NCBI GenBank assembly: GCA_963422445.2
Contig: OY729512.2
Span: forward strand, 2,480,001-2,544,000
Length of the DNA: 64,000 nt
Direction of reading: 5' to 3'
Source: G963422445 sp963422445
GTDB taxonomy: Bacteria > Pseudomonadota > Alphaproteobacteria > Thalassobaculales > Thalassobaculaceae
A model generated the notes under the pieces. It did not search any database and was not told the origin of the DNA. It saw only the letters and a list, made by a program, of their open reading frames with translations. Numbering within the stretch: the stretch's first letter is position 1; each line of letters opens with the position of its first letter. A program made the position numbers and the translations under genes. Shown piece after piece: positions 18,986 to 27,183 of the stretch.

Positions 18986-19074
18986 GGATGTCGAAGTCTC
19001 GCCGGTGTTACGGAAAGACGCCAGGGCGGCGTGCGCCAGGGCCGAACCAGACCGCTGCCGTTGCCCAGGGCGGA

Positions 19075-19410
19075 TCAGGTCTGCGCCACGATGCCCTTCT
19101 GATCGAACATTTCCGTGAGTTCGCCAGTTTCGTACATCTCGCGGACAATGTCGCAACCGCCGACGAATTCGCCTTTCACGTAGAGTTGCGGAACTGTCGG
19201 CCAGTCGGAATAGGCCTTGATTCCTTCTCGCAGATCGGGATCGTCGAGGACATTGACACCGCGGAACTTGATGCCGAGATGAGTCAATACCTGCACGACC
19301 GCAGCGGAAAAGCCGCATTGCGGGAATACCGGCGTCCCCTTCATGAACAGGATTACATCGTTTTCGTCGACTTCGGTCTGTATGCGTTGGTGTGTCGGGG
19401 CATCTAGCAT
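19075..19410 (-). CDS. grxD: Grx4-type monothiol glutaredoxin
   Basis: A 111-residue protein with the hallmark CGFS active site (PQCGFSAAVVQVL, residues about 31-43), an MKGTP loop before it, WPTVPQLYVKGEFVGGCDIV and a typical C-terminus. Grx4 binds a bridging [2Fe-2S] cluster with glutathione and delivers or stores Fe-S clusters. It often forms a heterocomplex with BolA. The neighbouring upstream gene is bolA, as expected for an alphaproteobacterium. Confidence 0.96.
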   Translation of the reverse strand: MLDAPTHQRIQTEVDENDVILFMKGTPVFPQCGFSAAVVQVLTHLGIKFRGVNVLDDPDLREGIKAYSDWPTVPQLYVKGEFVGGCDIVREMYETGELTEMFDQKGIVAQT

Positions 19411-19442
19411 TGTCGGGTTCCTGAAGCTGGTTATCGGGTGGG

Positions 19443-19679
19443 TCAGGCGTCGGGCGTTGCCGTTTGCAACGCCAGGGCATGCAACTGGTTGCCCATGCGG
19501 CCTTTCAGGGCGGCGTAGACCATCTGGTGTTGTTGAATGCGGGTCTTGCCCGTGAAGGCCGATGATACGACAAGCGCGGCATAATGATCGCCGTCGCCGC
19601 GCAGATCCTCGATCGTGACCTGGGCATCCGGAAAATCTTCCTTGATAAGTCTTTCGATCTCTCCGGCTTCGATTGCCAT
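19443..19679 (-). CDS. bolA: BolA family protein
   Basis: A 78-residue BolA-fold protein (MAIEAGEIERLIKEDF, VTIEDLRGDGDHYAALVVS, then RIQQHQMVYAALKGRMGNQLHALAL). The conserved His in QQHQMVY and the C-terminal HALAL are the residues that help coordinate the cluster in BolA-Grx4 complexes. The ATG at 19679 is preceded by GAGGAG 11 bases upstream. It lies between purL and grxD, 25 bases after the purL stop. Confidence 0.95.
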   Translation of the reverse strand: MAIEAGEIERLIKEDFPDAQVTIEDLRGDGDHYAALVVSSAFTGKTRIQQHQMVYAALKGRMGNQLHALALQTATPDA

Positions 19680-19704
19680 TGCGATTGATACTCCTCTTCC
19701 GACT

Positions 19705-21906
19705 CTAGGTGCCCTGCATATAGTCGGGCAGCCAGGATTCATGAACAGATCGCAACATCTCCACCAATATGACCTCATTCGGGGCGAGTGTCAATCTGCC
19801 ATCATCGGTCGTCAGGCCGATGACAGTGATCGTCACGCCGGCCGAACCTGCCAGATCGGCAATGGTCTCGGGCATCGATGTCGTCACGATATAGCGTCCC
19901 TGGTCCTCACCGTAGAGGAGGGCCTTCGCCGGAATGTTCGGCAGCGCCGTCAACCGTAGTCCCAGACCGCGGGCTGCTAGCGCCATTTCCGTGAGCGCAA
20001 CGGCGATGCCACCATCCGACACGTCATGGCAGGCCGTAACCATCTTGTTGCCGATGAGGTCACGAACGAAATCTCCGTTTTTCCGTTCGGACCGCAGATC
20101 GACGGGGGGCGGGGCGCCGTCGGTCCGTGCCAGTATGTCCCGCAGATAGAGCGATTGGCCAAGCCAGCCGGACGTTGCCCCGATCACGATGACCGCTTCG
20201 CCAGCGGCTTTAAGTGCTAGGGTCATATGTCGCGACAGGTCGTCAATGATCCCGACGCCGCCGACCACCGGCGTCGGCAGGATCGCTTCGCCATCGGTTT
20301 CATTGTAAAGCGATACATTGCCCGAAACCACCGGGAAGTTGAGCACCGACGCAGCAGCCCGCATTCCTGCGATGCAGCCGGCGAACTGCCCCATAATCTG
20401 CGGCCGTTCGGGATTGCCGAAGTTCATGTTGTTGGTAATCGCAAGCGGCCGGGCGCCAACGGCCGTCAGATTACGCCAGGCTTCGGCCACCGCCTGTGCG
20501 CCGCCGGTCTTCGGATGTGCAAGGCAATAGCGCGACGTGCAGTCAACCGTCATGGCCAGCCCTCGATTGCTGTCACGTATCCGTACCACGGCGGCATCGC
20601 CGCCGGGACGCACAACCGTATCGTTCATCACCAGATAGTCGTATTGCTCCCAGATCCATCGCCGGCTTGCGATATCGGGCGTTGCCATGATCCTTACAAG
20701 AGCTTGACCCAGGGGCGGGCCGGGTTCGATATTTTCGGCTTGAAGGATCGGCGGCAACGGGGTTTCCGTCCATGGACGGTCATATTCGGGAGACTGGCCT
20801 ACCATCGGATCAATAGGAATGTCGGCTTGGGTCGTGCCATCCTTGCGAATTACCAGCCGTCCGGCGGTGGTTAGCCGGCCGATGACGGCAAAATCAAGAT
20901 CCCAATGCTCGAAAATAGTCCGCGCCCTGGCCTCGGCCTCCGGCTTCAGGACCATCAACATGCGTTCCTGGCTTTCCGAAAGCATCATTTCGTAGGCGGT
21001 CATGGCTTTTTCACGGACAGGTACGGAATCGAGATCAAGAACCATGCCAAGCCCGCCTTTGCCGGCCATTTCAACCGAAGATGAGGTAAGGCCAGCGGCG
21101 CCCATGTCCTGAATAGCGATGATGGCGTCTTCGGCCATCAGTTCAAGGCAGGCTTCAAGCAACAGTTTTTCGGTAAACGGATCACCGACCTGGACCGTCG
21201 GGCGTTTTTCCTCCGTGTCCTCCGAAAACTCGGCCGATGCCATGGTCGCGCCATGAATTCCGTCCCGTCCGGTCTTGGCGCCGACATAGATCACCGGATT
21301 GCCCGGCCCGGTGGCAGCCGCGTAGAAAATCCTGTCCGCCTGGGCCAGACCGACGGTCATGGTATTGACGAGAATGTTTCCGTTATAGGCGGCATCGAAG
21401 TTGACCTCCCCGCCAACCGTCGGGACGCCGATGCAGTTGCCGTAGCCTGCGATACCCGCGACGACGCCTGACAGCAGATACCGCGTTCTCGGATGGTCCG
21501 GGTCTCCGAACCTGAGGGCGTTGAGACTGGCGACCGGCCGGGCGCCCATTGTGAAGACATCTCTCAGGATCCCGCCGACCCCGGTCGCGGCGCCCTGATA
21601 CGGCTCGATGAAGCTCGGATGGTTGTGGCTTTCGATCTTGAAGACGGCCGCCAGACCGTCTCCGATATCAATCACGCCGGCATTCTCGCCAGGCCCTTGA
21701 ATCACGCAGACGCCGTCTGTCGGCAGGGTTTTCAGCCATGTCTTCGAAGACTTGTAGGAACAGTGTTCCGACCACATGGCCGAGAAGATTCCGAGTTCCG
21801 TCATGCTCGGCGACCGGCCGAGGATGTTCAGGATATTCGTGTATTCCTCTGGTGAAAGGCCGTGTGCCGCGATCTCGTCCGGGGTGATGACGGTACCGTT
21901 GCTCAT
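19705..21906 (-). CDS. purL: Phosphoribosylformylglycinamidine synthase subunit PurL
   Basis: A 733-residue protein, the length of the small PurL that works with separate PurQ and PurS subunits. Motifs include MWSEHCSYKSSK near residue 43, ESHNHPSFIEPYQGAATGVGGI near 92-113, MGAAGLTSSSVEMAGKGG and the second ATP-binding half HDVSDGGIAVALTEMA. It uses ammonia from PurQ and ATP to convert FGAR to FGAM in purine synthesis. Its start overlaps the purQ stop by 4 bases (21903-21906), so the two are translationally coupled. Confidence 0.97.
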   Translation of the reverse strand: MSNGTVITPDEIAAHGLSPEEYTNILNILGRSPSMTELGIFSAMWSEHCSYKSSKTWLKTLPTDGVCVIQGPGENAGVIDIGDGLAAVFKIESHNHPSFIEPYQGAATGVGGILRDVFTMGARPVASLNALRFGDPDHPRTRYLLSGVVAGIAGYGNCIGVPTVGGEVNFDAAYNGNILVNTMTVGLAQADRIFYAAATGPGNPVIYVGAKTGRDGIHGATMASAEFSEDTEEKRPTVQVGDPFTEKLLLEACLELMAEDAIIAIQDMGAAGLTSSSVEMAGKGGLGMVLDLDSVPVREKAMTAYEMMLSESQERMLMVLKPEAEARARTIFEHWDLDFAVIGRLTTAGRLVIRKDGTTQADIPIDPMVGQSPEYDRPWTETPLPPILQAENIEPGPPLGQALVRIMATPDIASRRWIWEQYDYLVMNDTVVRPGGDAAVVRIRDSNRGLAMTVDCTSRYCLAHPKTGGAQAVAEAWRNLTAVGARPLAITNNMNFGNPERPQIMGQFAGCIAGMRAAASVLNFPVVSGNVSLYNETDGEAILPTPVVGGVGIIDDLSRHMTLALKAAGEAVIVIGATSGWLGQSLYLRDILARTDGAPPPVDLRSERKNGDFVRDLIGNKMVTACHDVSDGGIAVALTEMALAARGLGLRLTALPNIPAKALLYGEDQGRYIVTTSMPETIADLAGSAGVTITVIGLTTDDGRLTLAPNEVILVEMLRSVHESWLPDYMQGT

Positions 21907-22592
21907 GACAGGCTGGCAACCATGGCATTGAAGAGGGGGCAGCCGTCGGTACTGCCCAGCCGCGGGTCGACGGCGTTTTCGAAATGCGGCATGAGGCCGA
22001 GAACGTTCCGCTTCCGGTTCAGAATACCCGCAATCGCGCGGGCCGAGCCGTTCGGGTTGCCGGAGTCCGTCATATGCCCCTCCGCGTCGACATAACGGAA
22101 CGCGATCTGGTCTTCTGCTTCCAGCGTATCCAGAGTCGCCTCATCGGCAAAATAATTGCCGTCATTATTGGCGACCGGGATCGACAGGCATTGACCGGCC
22201 CTGTAGCCTTTCGTGAAGAGCGAATCCGTAGTCGCGATACGCAGATTGAGATTGCGGCAGATGAATTTGAGTGTGGCATTCCGCATCAGGGCGCCGGGCA
22301 ACAGGCCGATTTCGGTCAGAACCTGGAAGCCATTGCAGACGCCGAGCACGGCGACGCCGCTGTGGGCGCGTTCGGAGACGATACGCATGGCCGGTGCGCG
22401 GGCAGCCATGGCGCCGGCCCGCAGATAGTCGCCATAGGAAAATCCGCCCGGTATGACAATGAGGTCGACTCGCGGTAGATCCGTATCCGTATACCAGATC
22501 AATGCCGGTACCCGGCCCGAAGCGCGCATGAGCGCCGTGGCCATGTCGCGCTCGCGATTGGTGCCTGGAAATACAACGATGGCTGACTTCAT
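21903..22592 (-). CDS. purQ: Phosphoribosylformylglycinamidine synthase glutaminase subunit PurQ
   Basis: A 229-residue class I glutamine amidotransferase. It has VFPGTNRERDM at the start, FSYGDYLRAGAMAA, the nucleophile Cys in VLGVCNGFQVLTE at about residues 90-102, and the catalytic His-Glu near the C-terminus. PurQ hydrolyses glutamine and feeds ammonia to PurL. The bridging subunit PurS, normally encoded just upstream of purQ in alphaproteobacteria, is not present: only about 180 bases separate purQ from the HD-domain gene. Confidence 0.96.
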   Translation of the reverse strand: MKSAIVVFPGTNRERDMATALMRASGRVPALIWYTDTDLPRVDLIVIPGGFSYGDYLRAGAMAARAPAMRIVSERAHSGVAVLGVCNGFQVLTEIGLLPGALMRNATLKFICRNLNLRIATTDSLFTKGYRAGQCLSIPVANNDGNYFADEATLDTLEAEDQIAFRYVDAEGHMTDSGNPNGSARAIAGILNRKRNVLGLMPHFENAVDPRLGSTDGCPLFNAMVASLS

Positions 22593-22776
22593 GAGGACGA
22601 TCGCATGCAGATCGACGGCCGGAGAGCCCGGACACTATGCATCGGGCAGGTGGCTTGCAAGATCTGACTGCCGGCTGTGAACCTGCCCGGCGCCCGGGTT
22701 GCCAGCCTCAGTGATGCGACGGTACGGAAGCGGTCGCATTGCGAAGGCAAACTCCGCCGGGACGGAACCGGATGTC

Positions 22777-23532
22777 TTATAACGCGTTGCAAGGCCGTCT
22801 CAGGGTTCGCCACATATGTGAGGCCGGTGTGTTGTCGTTGCCAAGACCCTCCGGCGGTTGCCGGAAATGCCGGCCTATGATGTCCTCGAACGCATCGATC
22901 GGAATCACCACGTTCGGATCGAAGGAGTAAAGATCGTTCACGCAGATCATGCGCGCGGACATGTACCATTTGTGATTTCTGGCCCGCTCGTAGTCGGCAA
23001 CGATGTAAGGTTCGGGTTGGTAGTCATCACCGAACATGCGAATGTAGTTTTCTGGATAGGCATAGCCGACGTTTTCGTCCGGGAAGAATCGCAGGGCCTG
23101 ATGCATGCGAATGGCCCAGCTGACTTCCTCATCGACATAGGGTTCGATCAACTGGGCGCCCCAATAGCCGTGGTCCGAGCGGATGAACCCGACCACGGCA
23201 ATATCATGCAGAAGGCAGGCGAGCACCATCGACTCCGGCAACCCGTTGGTTCTGGCGAGATTGGCACTTTGCAACAGATGTTGTGTCGACGGCGCGAAGC
23301 GACACCTGAAAAAATCCATCAGTGTCGGTTTTTCCGGCATCGCCGGCAATCTCGGGTCCTCGCCCATCAGCAACTGTTTGCCGGTCCCGGCCCCGAAGCC
23401 GTTGCCGAGCGATTGGTCGCCGTCGGCAAGATTGTAGAGCAGAGATTTGGTGACGAGCTTGTCTCCGAGATCCTGCATCTGCTGGAATTCCAGCGCATCG
23501 GCACGTTCGGACAGTGTCGGATTTGCGACCAT
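22777..23532 (-). CDS. HD-domain protein (putative metal-dependent hydrolase or oxygenase)
   Basis: A 251-residue protein with a central HD-like core: HLLQSANLARTNGLPE, then LACLLHDIAVVGFIRSDHGYWGA, where the HD pair and a second His lie, and later IRMHQALRFFPDEN. Long aromatic-rich segments follow. The family includes phosphohydrolases and HD-type mixed-valent di-iron oxygenases (inositol oxygenase, PhnZ); which applies is not clear. The ATG at 23532 has GGAG about nine bases upstream; a TTG five codons earlier overlaps that site. It is upstream of purQ on the same strand. Confidence 0.7.
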   Translation of the reverse strand: MVANPTLSERADALEFQQMQDLGDKLVTKSLLYNLADGDQSLGNGFGAGTGKQLLMGEDPRLPAMPEKPTLMDFFRCRFAPSTQHLLQSANLARTNGLPESMVLACLLHDIAVVGFIRSDHGYWGAQLIEPYVDEEVSWAIRMHQALRFFPDENVGYAYPENYIRMFGDDYQPEPYIVADYERARNHKWYMSARMICVNDLYSFDPNVVIPIDAFEDIIGRHFRQPPEGLGNDNTPASHMWRTLRRPCNAL

Positions 23533-23792
23533 GCGGTCAGTCTCCAAGTAAATCGGTTATCGACAAGACTAGGGCTGTTCTTTCGAGCCGTCAAACCCGG
23601 CAGGCGTTCGTTCGCCGGTGATCCGGAAAATGGTGAGAAAGGTCAACAACCCCGAAGCCTCTGCGGCACCGACCGCCAGGCGCCCGTTCCGGTAACCCCT
23701 GCGTCGGCGCGGCGCGGTTCCGCAGAACGGTATCATGTGGTTTCGTATACGGCTGCAATCCGGACTGCGCCATGGCAGACCTCCGGCCCGGA

Positions 23793-24051
23793 TCACTCTT
23801 CGGGCAGGAAACGTACCCAGCGATTGACGAACGCGGACAATGTGCGCATCGACGGCTGGCGGATCTTCTTGCCTGCGGCCTTGTCCTTCTGCGTCAACAT
23901 CTTCGTCGGCCAGGCGCCTTTCAGGATCTCCGTGGCAAGAAGGAACCCTTCTGCCCAACCTTGGATCTGCTCCGGTTTCAACACATTGAACAAGGCCGGG
24001 ATGAATGTATCGCCATGACCGAGAGCGGATATCTTTGTCTGATGAGCTTCT
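23793..24051 (-). pseudogene. UPF0149/YecA-family protein, C-terminal part (split by IS)
   Basis: The 3' portion of a gene whose 5' part lies at 25533-25775, on the other side of an IS5-like element. It reads FIPALFNVLKPEQIQGWAEGFLLATEILKGAW and ends RTLSAFVNRWVRFLPEE. The W-x2-GF-x6 pattern matches the conserved C-terminal half of UPF0149/YecA proteins. No start codon of its own is supported. Confidence 0.7.
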
Positions 24052-25532
24052 TGCAAAATTGCCGGCCCGACCGGTTTTTTGCCTTCTCGAGGCTGATTTT
24101 GTTGTCGGGCCTGGGTTTCGGGGGCACCTCGTGGTCTGTTGTGTTTCCACAATAACAAGATACCGAGGAGGTGACCCCGATGACCCTTGGCTCGACCCTA
24201 TCCGATCTCTGGCGCCGATTTCAAGGGGACCTTTTCCCTGCGTTGGCCGAGGCGGTCGGTCCTCTCCTCGAGACGCACAAGCACTTCGTGACAGCTCTCG
24301 ATCTCGTCAAGGTGGAGGGCTTCGTCGATGGGGTGTGGACCGGTCCGGGTCGGCCCCGGGAGGATCGCCAGGCGCTGGCCCATGGCTTCATCGCCAAGGC
24401 GGTGTGGGGTCTGCCGACGCCCCGCCACCTGATCGACAGGCTCAAGGTGGACCCGACGTTGCGCCGGCTGTGCGGCTGGTCGCGTATCGCGGAGATCCCG
24501 CGTGAAGCGACGTTTTCGCGGGCGTTTGCCGAATGGTCGCAGTCCCGTCTTCCGGAGAGGATGCACGCGGCTCTGGTTGCAGAGACACTGGGCGACGCGC
24601 TCATCGGCCACGTGTCGAGGGACCCGACGGCCATCGAGGCCCGGGAGACGCCGGCCCCGAAGCCGAAGGCCAGGACGCCGAACCGCAAGGGCGGCCGGCC
24701 CCGCAAGGGCGCGGAGAGGACGAAGGAGCCTGGGCGTCTCGAACGGCAAGCGAACGGGATGGATCTCGATGAGAGGCTCGACGCGCTGCCGAAGGTCTGC
24801 GATCACGGGGCAAAGAAGAATGCCAAAGGGGTCATGGAGGCTTGGCGCGGTGACAAGCTGCCTATCGACACAGCAGACTGCGGGGTGCCGCTGAGGACCG
24901 TCCTCACCTCGGCATCCGTCCATGACAGCCAGGTCGCGATCCCGCTGGCGATGATGACCGCCGGGCGTGTGACCAATCTCTACGATCTCATGGACGCGGC
25001 CTATGATGCCAGGGAGATCTACCAGATGAGCGAACGGCTTGGCCATGTGCCGATCATCGATGTCAATCCACGCCGGGACAAGGACCTCAAGGAGGAGCGA
25101 GACCGGGAGGCCCGGGCCCGGCGTGCAATAGGCCATGTCGATCCCGAGACCGTGCGGTTCCGGATCCGGTCCGGTGTCGAGAGGACCAACGCCCGCCTCA
25201 AGGATGAGTTTGGCGGGCGCCATGTCCGCGTCCGTGGATATTCCAAGGTCGCCTGCCATCTCATGTTCGGCATCCTGGCCCTGGCGGCTGACCCGTTGAT
25301 ACGTCTCGCCGCCCCATAGCGCGGCTCCGACAACGCATACCGACCCTTCGCGGCCCTCTCGAAGAGAGGGACCCGGAGAGGCGTGTCCCGATGTCCGCAA
25401 AGGTCCCTGTTTGTTCTCATCGTCTCTGATGAGACACCGCGAATCCATGGATTCCGACCTCCAGGTGCAGAGGTGAACGGAAGCAACCGACCGATCCGGG
25501 CTCACCGGACCCTGGGGACAGGAATTTTGCAA
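24052..25532 (+). mobile_element. IS5-like insertion sequence with 8 bp target duplication
   Basis: Left end TGCAAAATTGCC (from 24052) and right end reading GGAATTTTGCAA (to 25532) form an inverted repeat around GCAAAATT. Flanks GAGCTTCT (24044-24051) and GAGGTTCT (25533-25540) are a near-perfect 8 bp duplication, as in the ISH1-like group of IS5. The 1481 bp element carries one transposase gene and interrupts a UPF0149-type gene. Group assignment is inference. Confidence 0.75.
24180..25319 (+). CDS. IS4/IS5-type DDE transposase, apparently intact
   Basis: A 379-residue transposase. The N-terminus (MTLGSTLSDLWRRFQGDLFP) and REDRQALAHGFIAKAVWGLP form the usual N-terminal domain. The catalytic core has HVSRDPTAIEARE (first Asp near 145), MDAAYDAREIYQM (second Asp near 265) and VERTNARLKDEFGG (Glu near 335). 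GAGGAGG lies eight bases upstream of the ATG at 24180. No frameshift or stop is visible, so the element may still be mobile. Confidence 0.88.
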   Translation: MTLGSTLSDLWRRFQGDLFPALAEAVGPLLETHKHFVTALDLVKVEGFVDGVWTGPGRPREDRQALAHGFIAKAVWGLPTPRHLIDRLKVDPTLRRLCGWSRIAEIPREATFSRAFAEWSQSRLPERMHAALVAETLGDALIGHVSRDPTAIEARETPAPKPKARTPNRKGGRPRKGAERTKEPGRLERQANGMDLDERLDALPKVCDHGAKKNAKGVMEAWRGDKLPIDTADCGVPLRTVLTSASVHDSQVAIPLAMMTAGRVTNLYDLMDAAYDAREIYQMSERLGHVPIIDVNPRRDKDLKEERDREARARRAIGHVDPETVRFRIRSGVERTNARLKDEFGGRHVRVRGYSKVACHLMFGILALAADPLIRLAAP

Positions 25533-25775
25533 GAGGTTCTGATATCGTTCCTTTACGGCAATCTTCGGTCTGCGCTCCGATTCCGGCTTGTTGTCGGTCC
25601 CGAAGGCGGCATTCACGTGCTTTTCCCAGAGATTCGGCGCCAAGTCGGCGGGGTCGATTGCGGTTGTCGTCAAGAATCCATCGAGGCGTGGCACATCGAC
25701 AGTCGCTAGAATCCCTTTCTGTGCAGATCGTGACAGGGTCTCGGTTTCAAGCGCTGCAAGATCCCGTTCCCGCAT
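25533..25775 (-). pseudogene. UPF0149/YecA-family protein, N-terminal part (split by IS)
   Basis: Begins at 25775 with MRERDLAALETETLS. VPRLDGFLTTTAIDPADLAPNLW at about residues 28-50 is the conserved UPF0149 opening, compare the LDG-LT-A pattern. It is cut at 25533 by the IS5-like element, and the rest lies at 23793-24051. Its 5' side abuts the left end of an IS1595 element at 25788, so the native promoter is probably gone. Joining the halves at the duplication leaves them one base out of frame by my reading, so the gene has probably decayed further. Confidence 0.7.
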
Positions 25776-25787
25776 AAAAGGCGTCCT

Positions 25788-26478
25788 TGATTACCCTCGA
25801 ATCTAAGCAGTATTTAATATCGAATACTGCCATGTAACTTAATGATAGAAAAGGACATTCACATGGCGCGCAACCCAGTGCAGTTTCAGAAAGGAATCAG
25901 CCTCAACGCGTTCCTCTCCCTACGGCAGCGAAGATCAGTGCTTCGACGCCCTGTCCCGATGGTGCTGGCCCAACGGGTTCGTGTGCCCGAACTGCGGCCA
26001 CGACCGAGGCTGCCGGTTGACCACACACAAGCTCCAGCAGTGCTATCGCTGCAACCGCCAGACCTCCATGACCGCGGGACCATCTTCGAGGCCACCAAGC
26101 TGCCCCTGACGGTGCGGTTCCAGGGCCTCTACTTCATGACCCAGGGCAAGAAGGGGTGCATCGGCGATGACGCTGCACCGCCAACTCGGCATCTCCGACA
26201 ACGCCGCCTGGCGCATGCGCCACACGCTGATGCAGGTGATGATGGAGCGAGACCGCGCACACCTGCCCGGCGGGTTCATCCAGCTCGACGATGCCTATCT
26301 CGGCGGCGAGCGCGGACGGGGCGCCACCCCGTTCGTCGCCGTGGTCGAGACCAATGAGGCGGGACATCCGCAGCGGGTGACGCTCACCGTGGTCGAGGGC
26401 TTCCGTCTCACCGAAATCGCCGCCTGGGCGCAGCAGCATCTGGGTCCGGGCACGCAAGTGCTCTGCGACATGCTAGGT
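25788..26478 (+). pseudogene. IS1595 family transposase copy 1, frameshifted and truncated
   Basis: The leader from 25788 is shared almost exactly with the copy at 59.1 kb. The coding start MARNPVQFQKGISLNAFL (ATG at 25864) breaks after CTCCCTACGG (two bases lost). It continues with a zinc ribbon WPNGFVCPNCGHDRGCRL...LQQCYRCNRQTSM, LFEATKLPLTVRFQGLYFM, then a frameshift at 26160. It resumes as HRQLGISDNAAWRMRH, FIQLDDAYLGGERG and TPFVAVVETNE. The rest of the catalytic domain is missing where another IS end begins at 26479. Confidence 0.85.
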
Positions 26479-26590
26479 CTGCCCTGTCCCCACATCTGGT
26501 GCTGAACCAAGGGCGCTGCGCTGCTCACGGACAACATTTTTCGCGGCCCCATATGGGCGCCAAATCGCTCGAACCTGAACCTGCTGCCCC
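26479..26590. mobile_element. Solo end of an IS related to the 27.2-31.8 kb transposon
   Basis: The 25 bases from 26479 (CTGCCCTGTCCCCACATCTG and on) match the inward-reading right end of the DUF4338-type element at 31776 at all but one position. After that the similarity fades within some tens of bases and no transposase remains. It truncates IS1595 copy 1, so it is younger than that element. Confidence 0.6.
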
Positions 26591-26635
26591 ATGTCACCGG
26601 GCTATCAGCCACCATGCGTAACGGAGGAAAGACAG

Positions 26636-27167
26636 ATGTTGGAGAGGATCATAACCGGAGCCGCGGGCGCTGTAGTCGCCGTGCTCATCATTTCAGCTTT
26701 GACGAAGTTCACTGACTGGATCAGCGTCTTTTTTGAACCCGCCGTTCCTGACGGAGCCGTTATCGCGTTCCTGCACCCGTGCTAAGGACATCGATGGCTG
26801 GGAAGACTATGCGGACGGTGCGGGTAAGTTCCTACTCGGTGTCGGCAAGGGCGTGTTGCGGCCTCAAGGGCCACACAAGCCGCCATCAAGTCCAAGCGAG
26901 GTATCGCTCAGTGAAATCAAACTCGGTGATCAAGGAGGCCAAGAGACGCTGACGATTCCCGAGATGCCTGTGCACAACCATGACAACGGGTCGGGGAAGT
27001 ATCTCGTGCAGGTAACCGGCAGCGACACCGTTCATGCGAAAACTGATCCTAGTGAACATGAGATCAATATCAGGCACGGGGTCACGATAAACGCGGCCGG
27101 CGGCGGGCAACCACACAACAACATGCCGCCGTACATCGCGTTGCACTTCTGCCAGAAAAAGCGTTAG
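26636..27167 (+). pseudogene. Membrane-anchored phage-tail-collar-like protein, frameshifted
   Basis: Begins MLERIITGAAGAVVAVLII (one N-terminal transmembrane helix, residues about 8-25), then ISVFFEPAVPDGAVIAFLHPC. After one extra T near 26782 it continues as KDIDGWEDYADGAGKFLLGVGKG, IPEMPVHNHDNGSG and GGGQPHNNMPPYIALHFCQKK. The PxGAVxAF...GWxxY, MPxHxH and PHNNMPPYxALxFC motifs are those of the phage tail-collar (microcystin-dependent-protein-like) domain. Repairing one base gives about 176 residues. A lone collar domain behind a membrane anchor is unusual. No other phage genes are nearby. The stop lies 2 bases before the next transposon end. Confidence 0.7.
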
Positions 27168-27183
27168 CCCTGCCCTGTGCCCG

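Noticed and set aside
22858..24018. A 386-residue plus-strand open frame
   Set aside because: Antisense to the HD-domain gene and the UPF0149 remnant; no recognisable domain.
26591..27167. A prophage remnant
   Set aside because: Only one collar-like domain is present, with no head, tail, integrase or lysis genes nearby.
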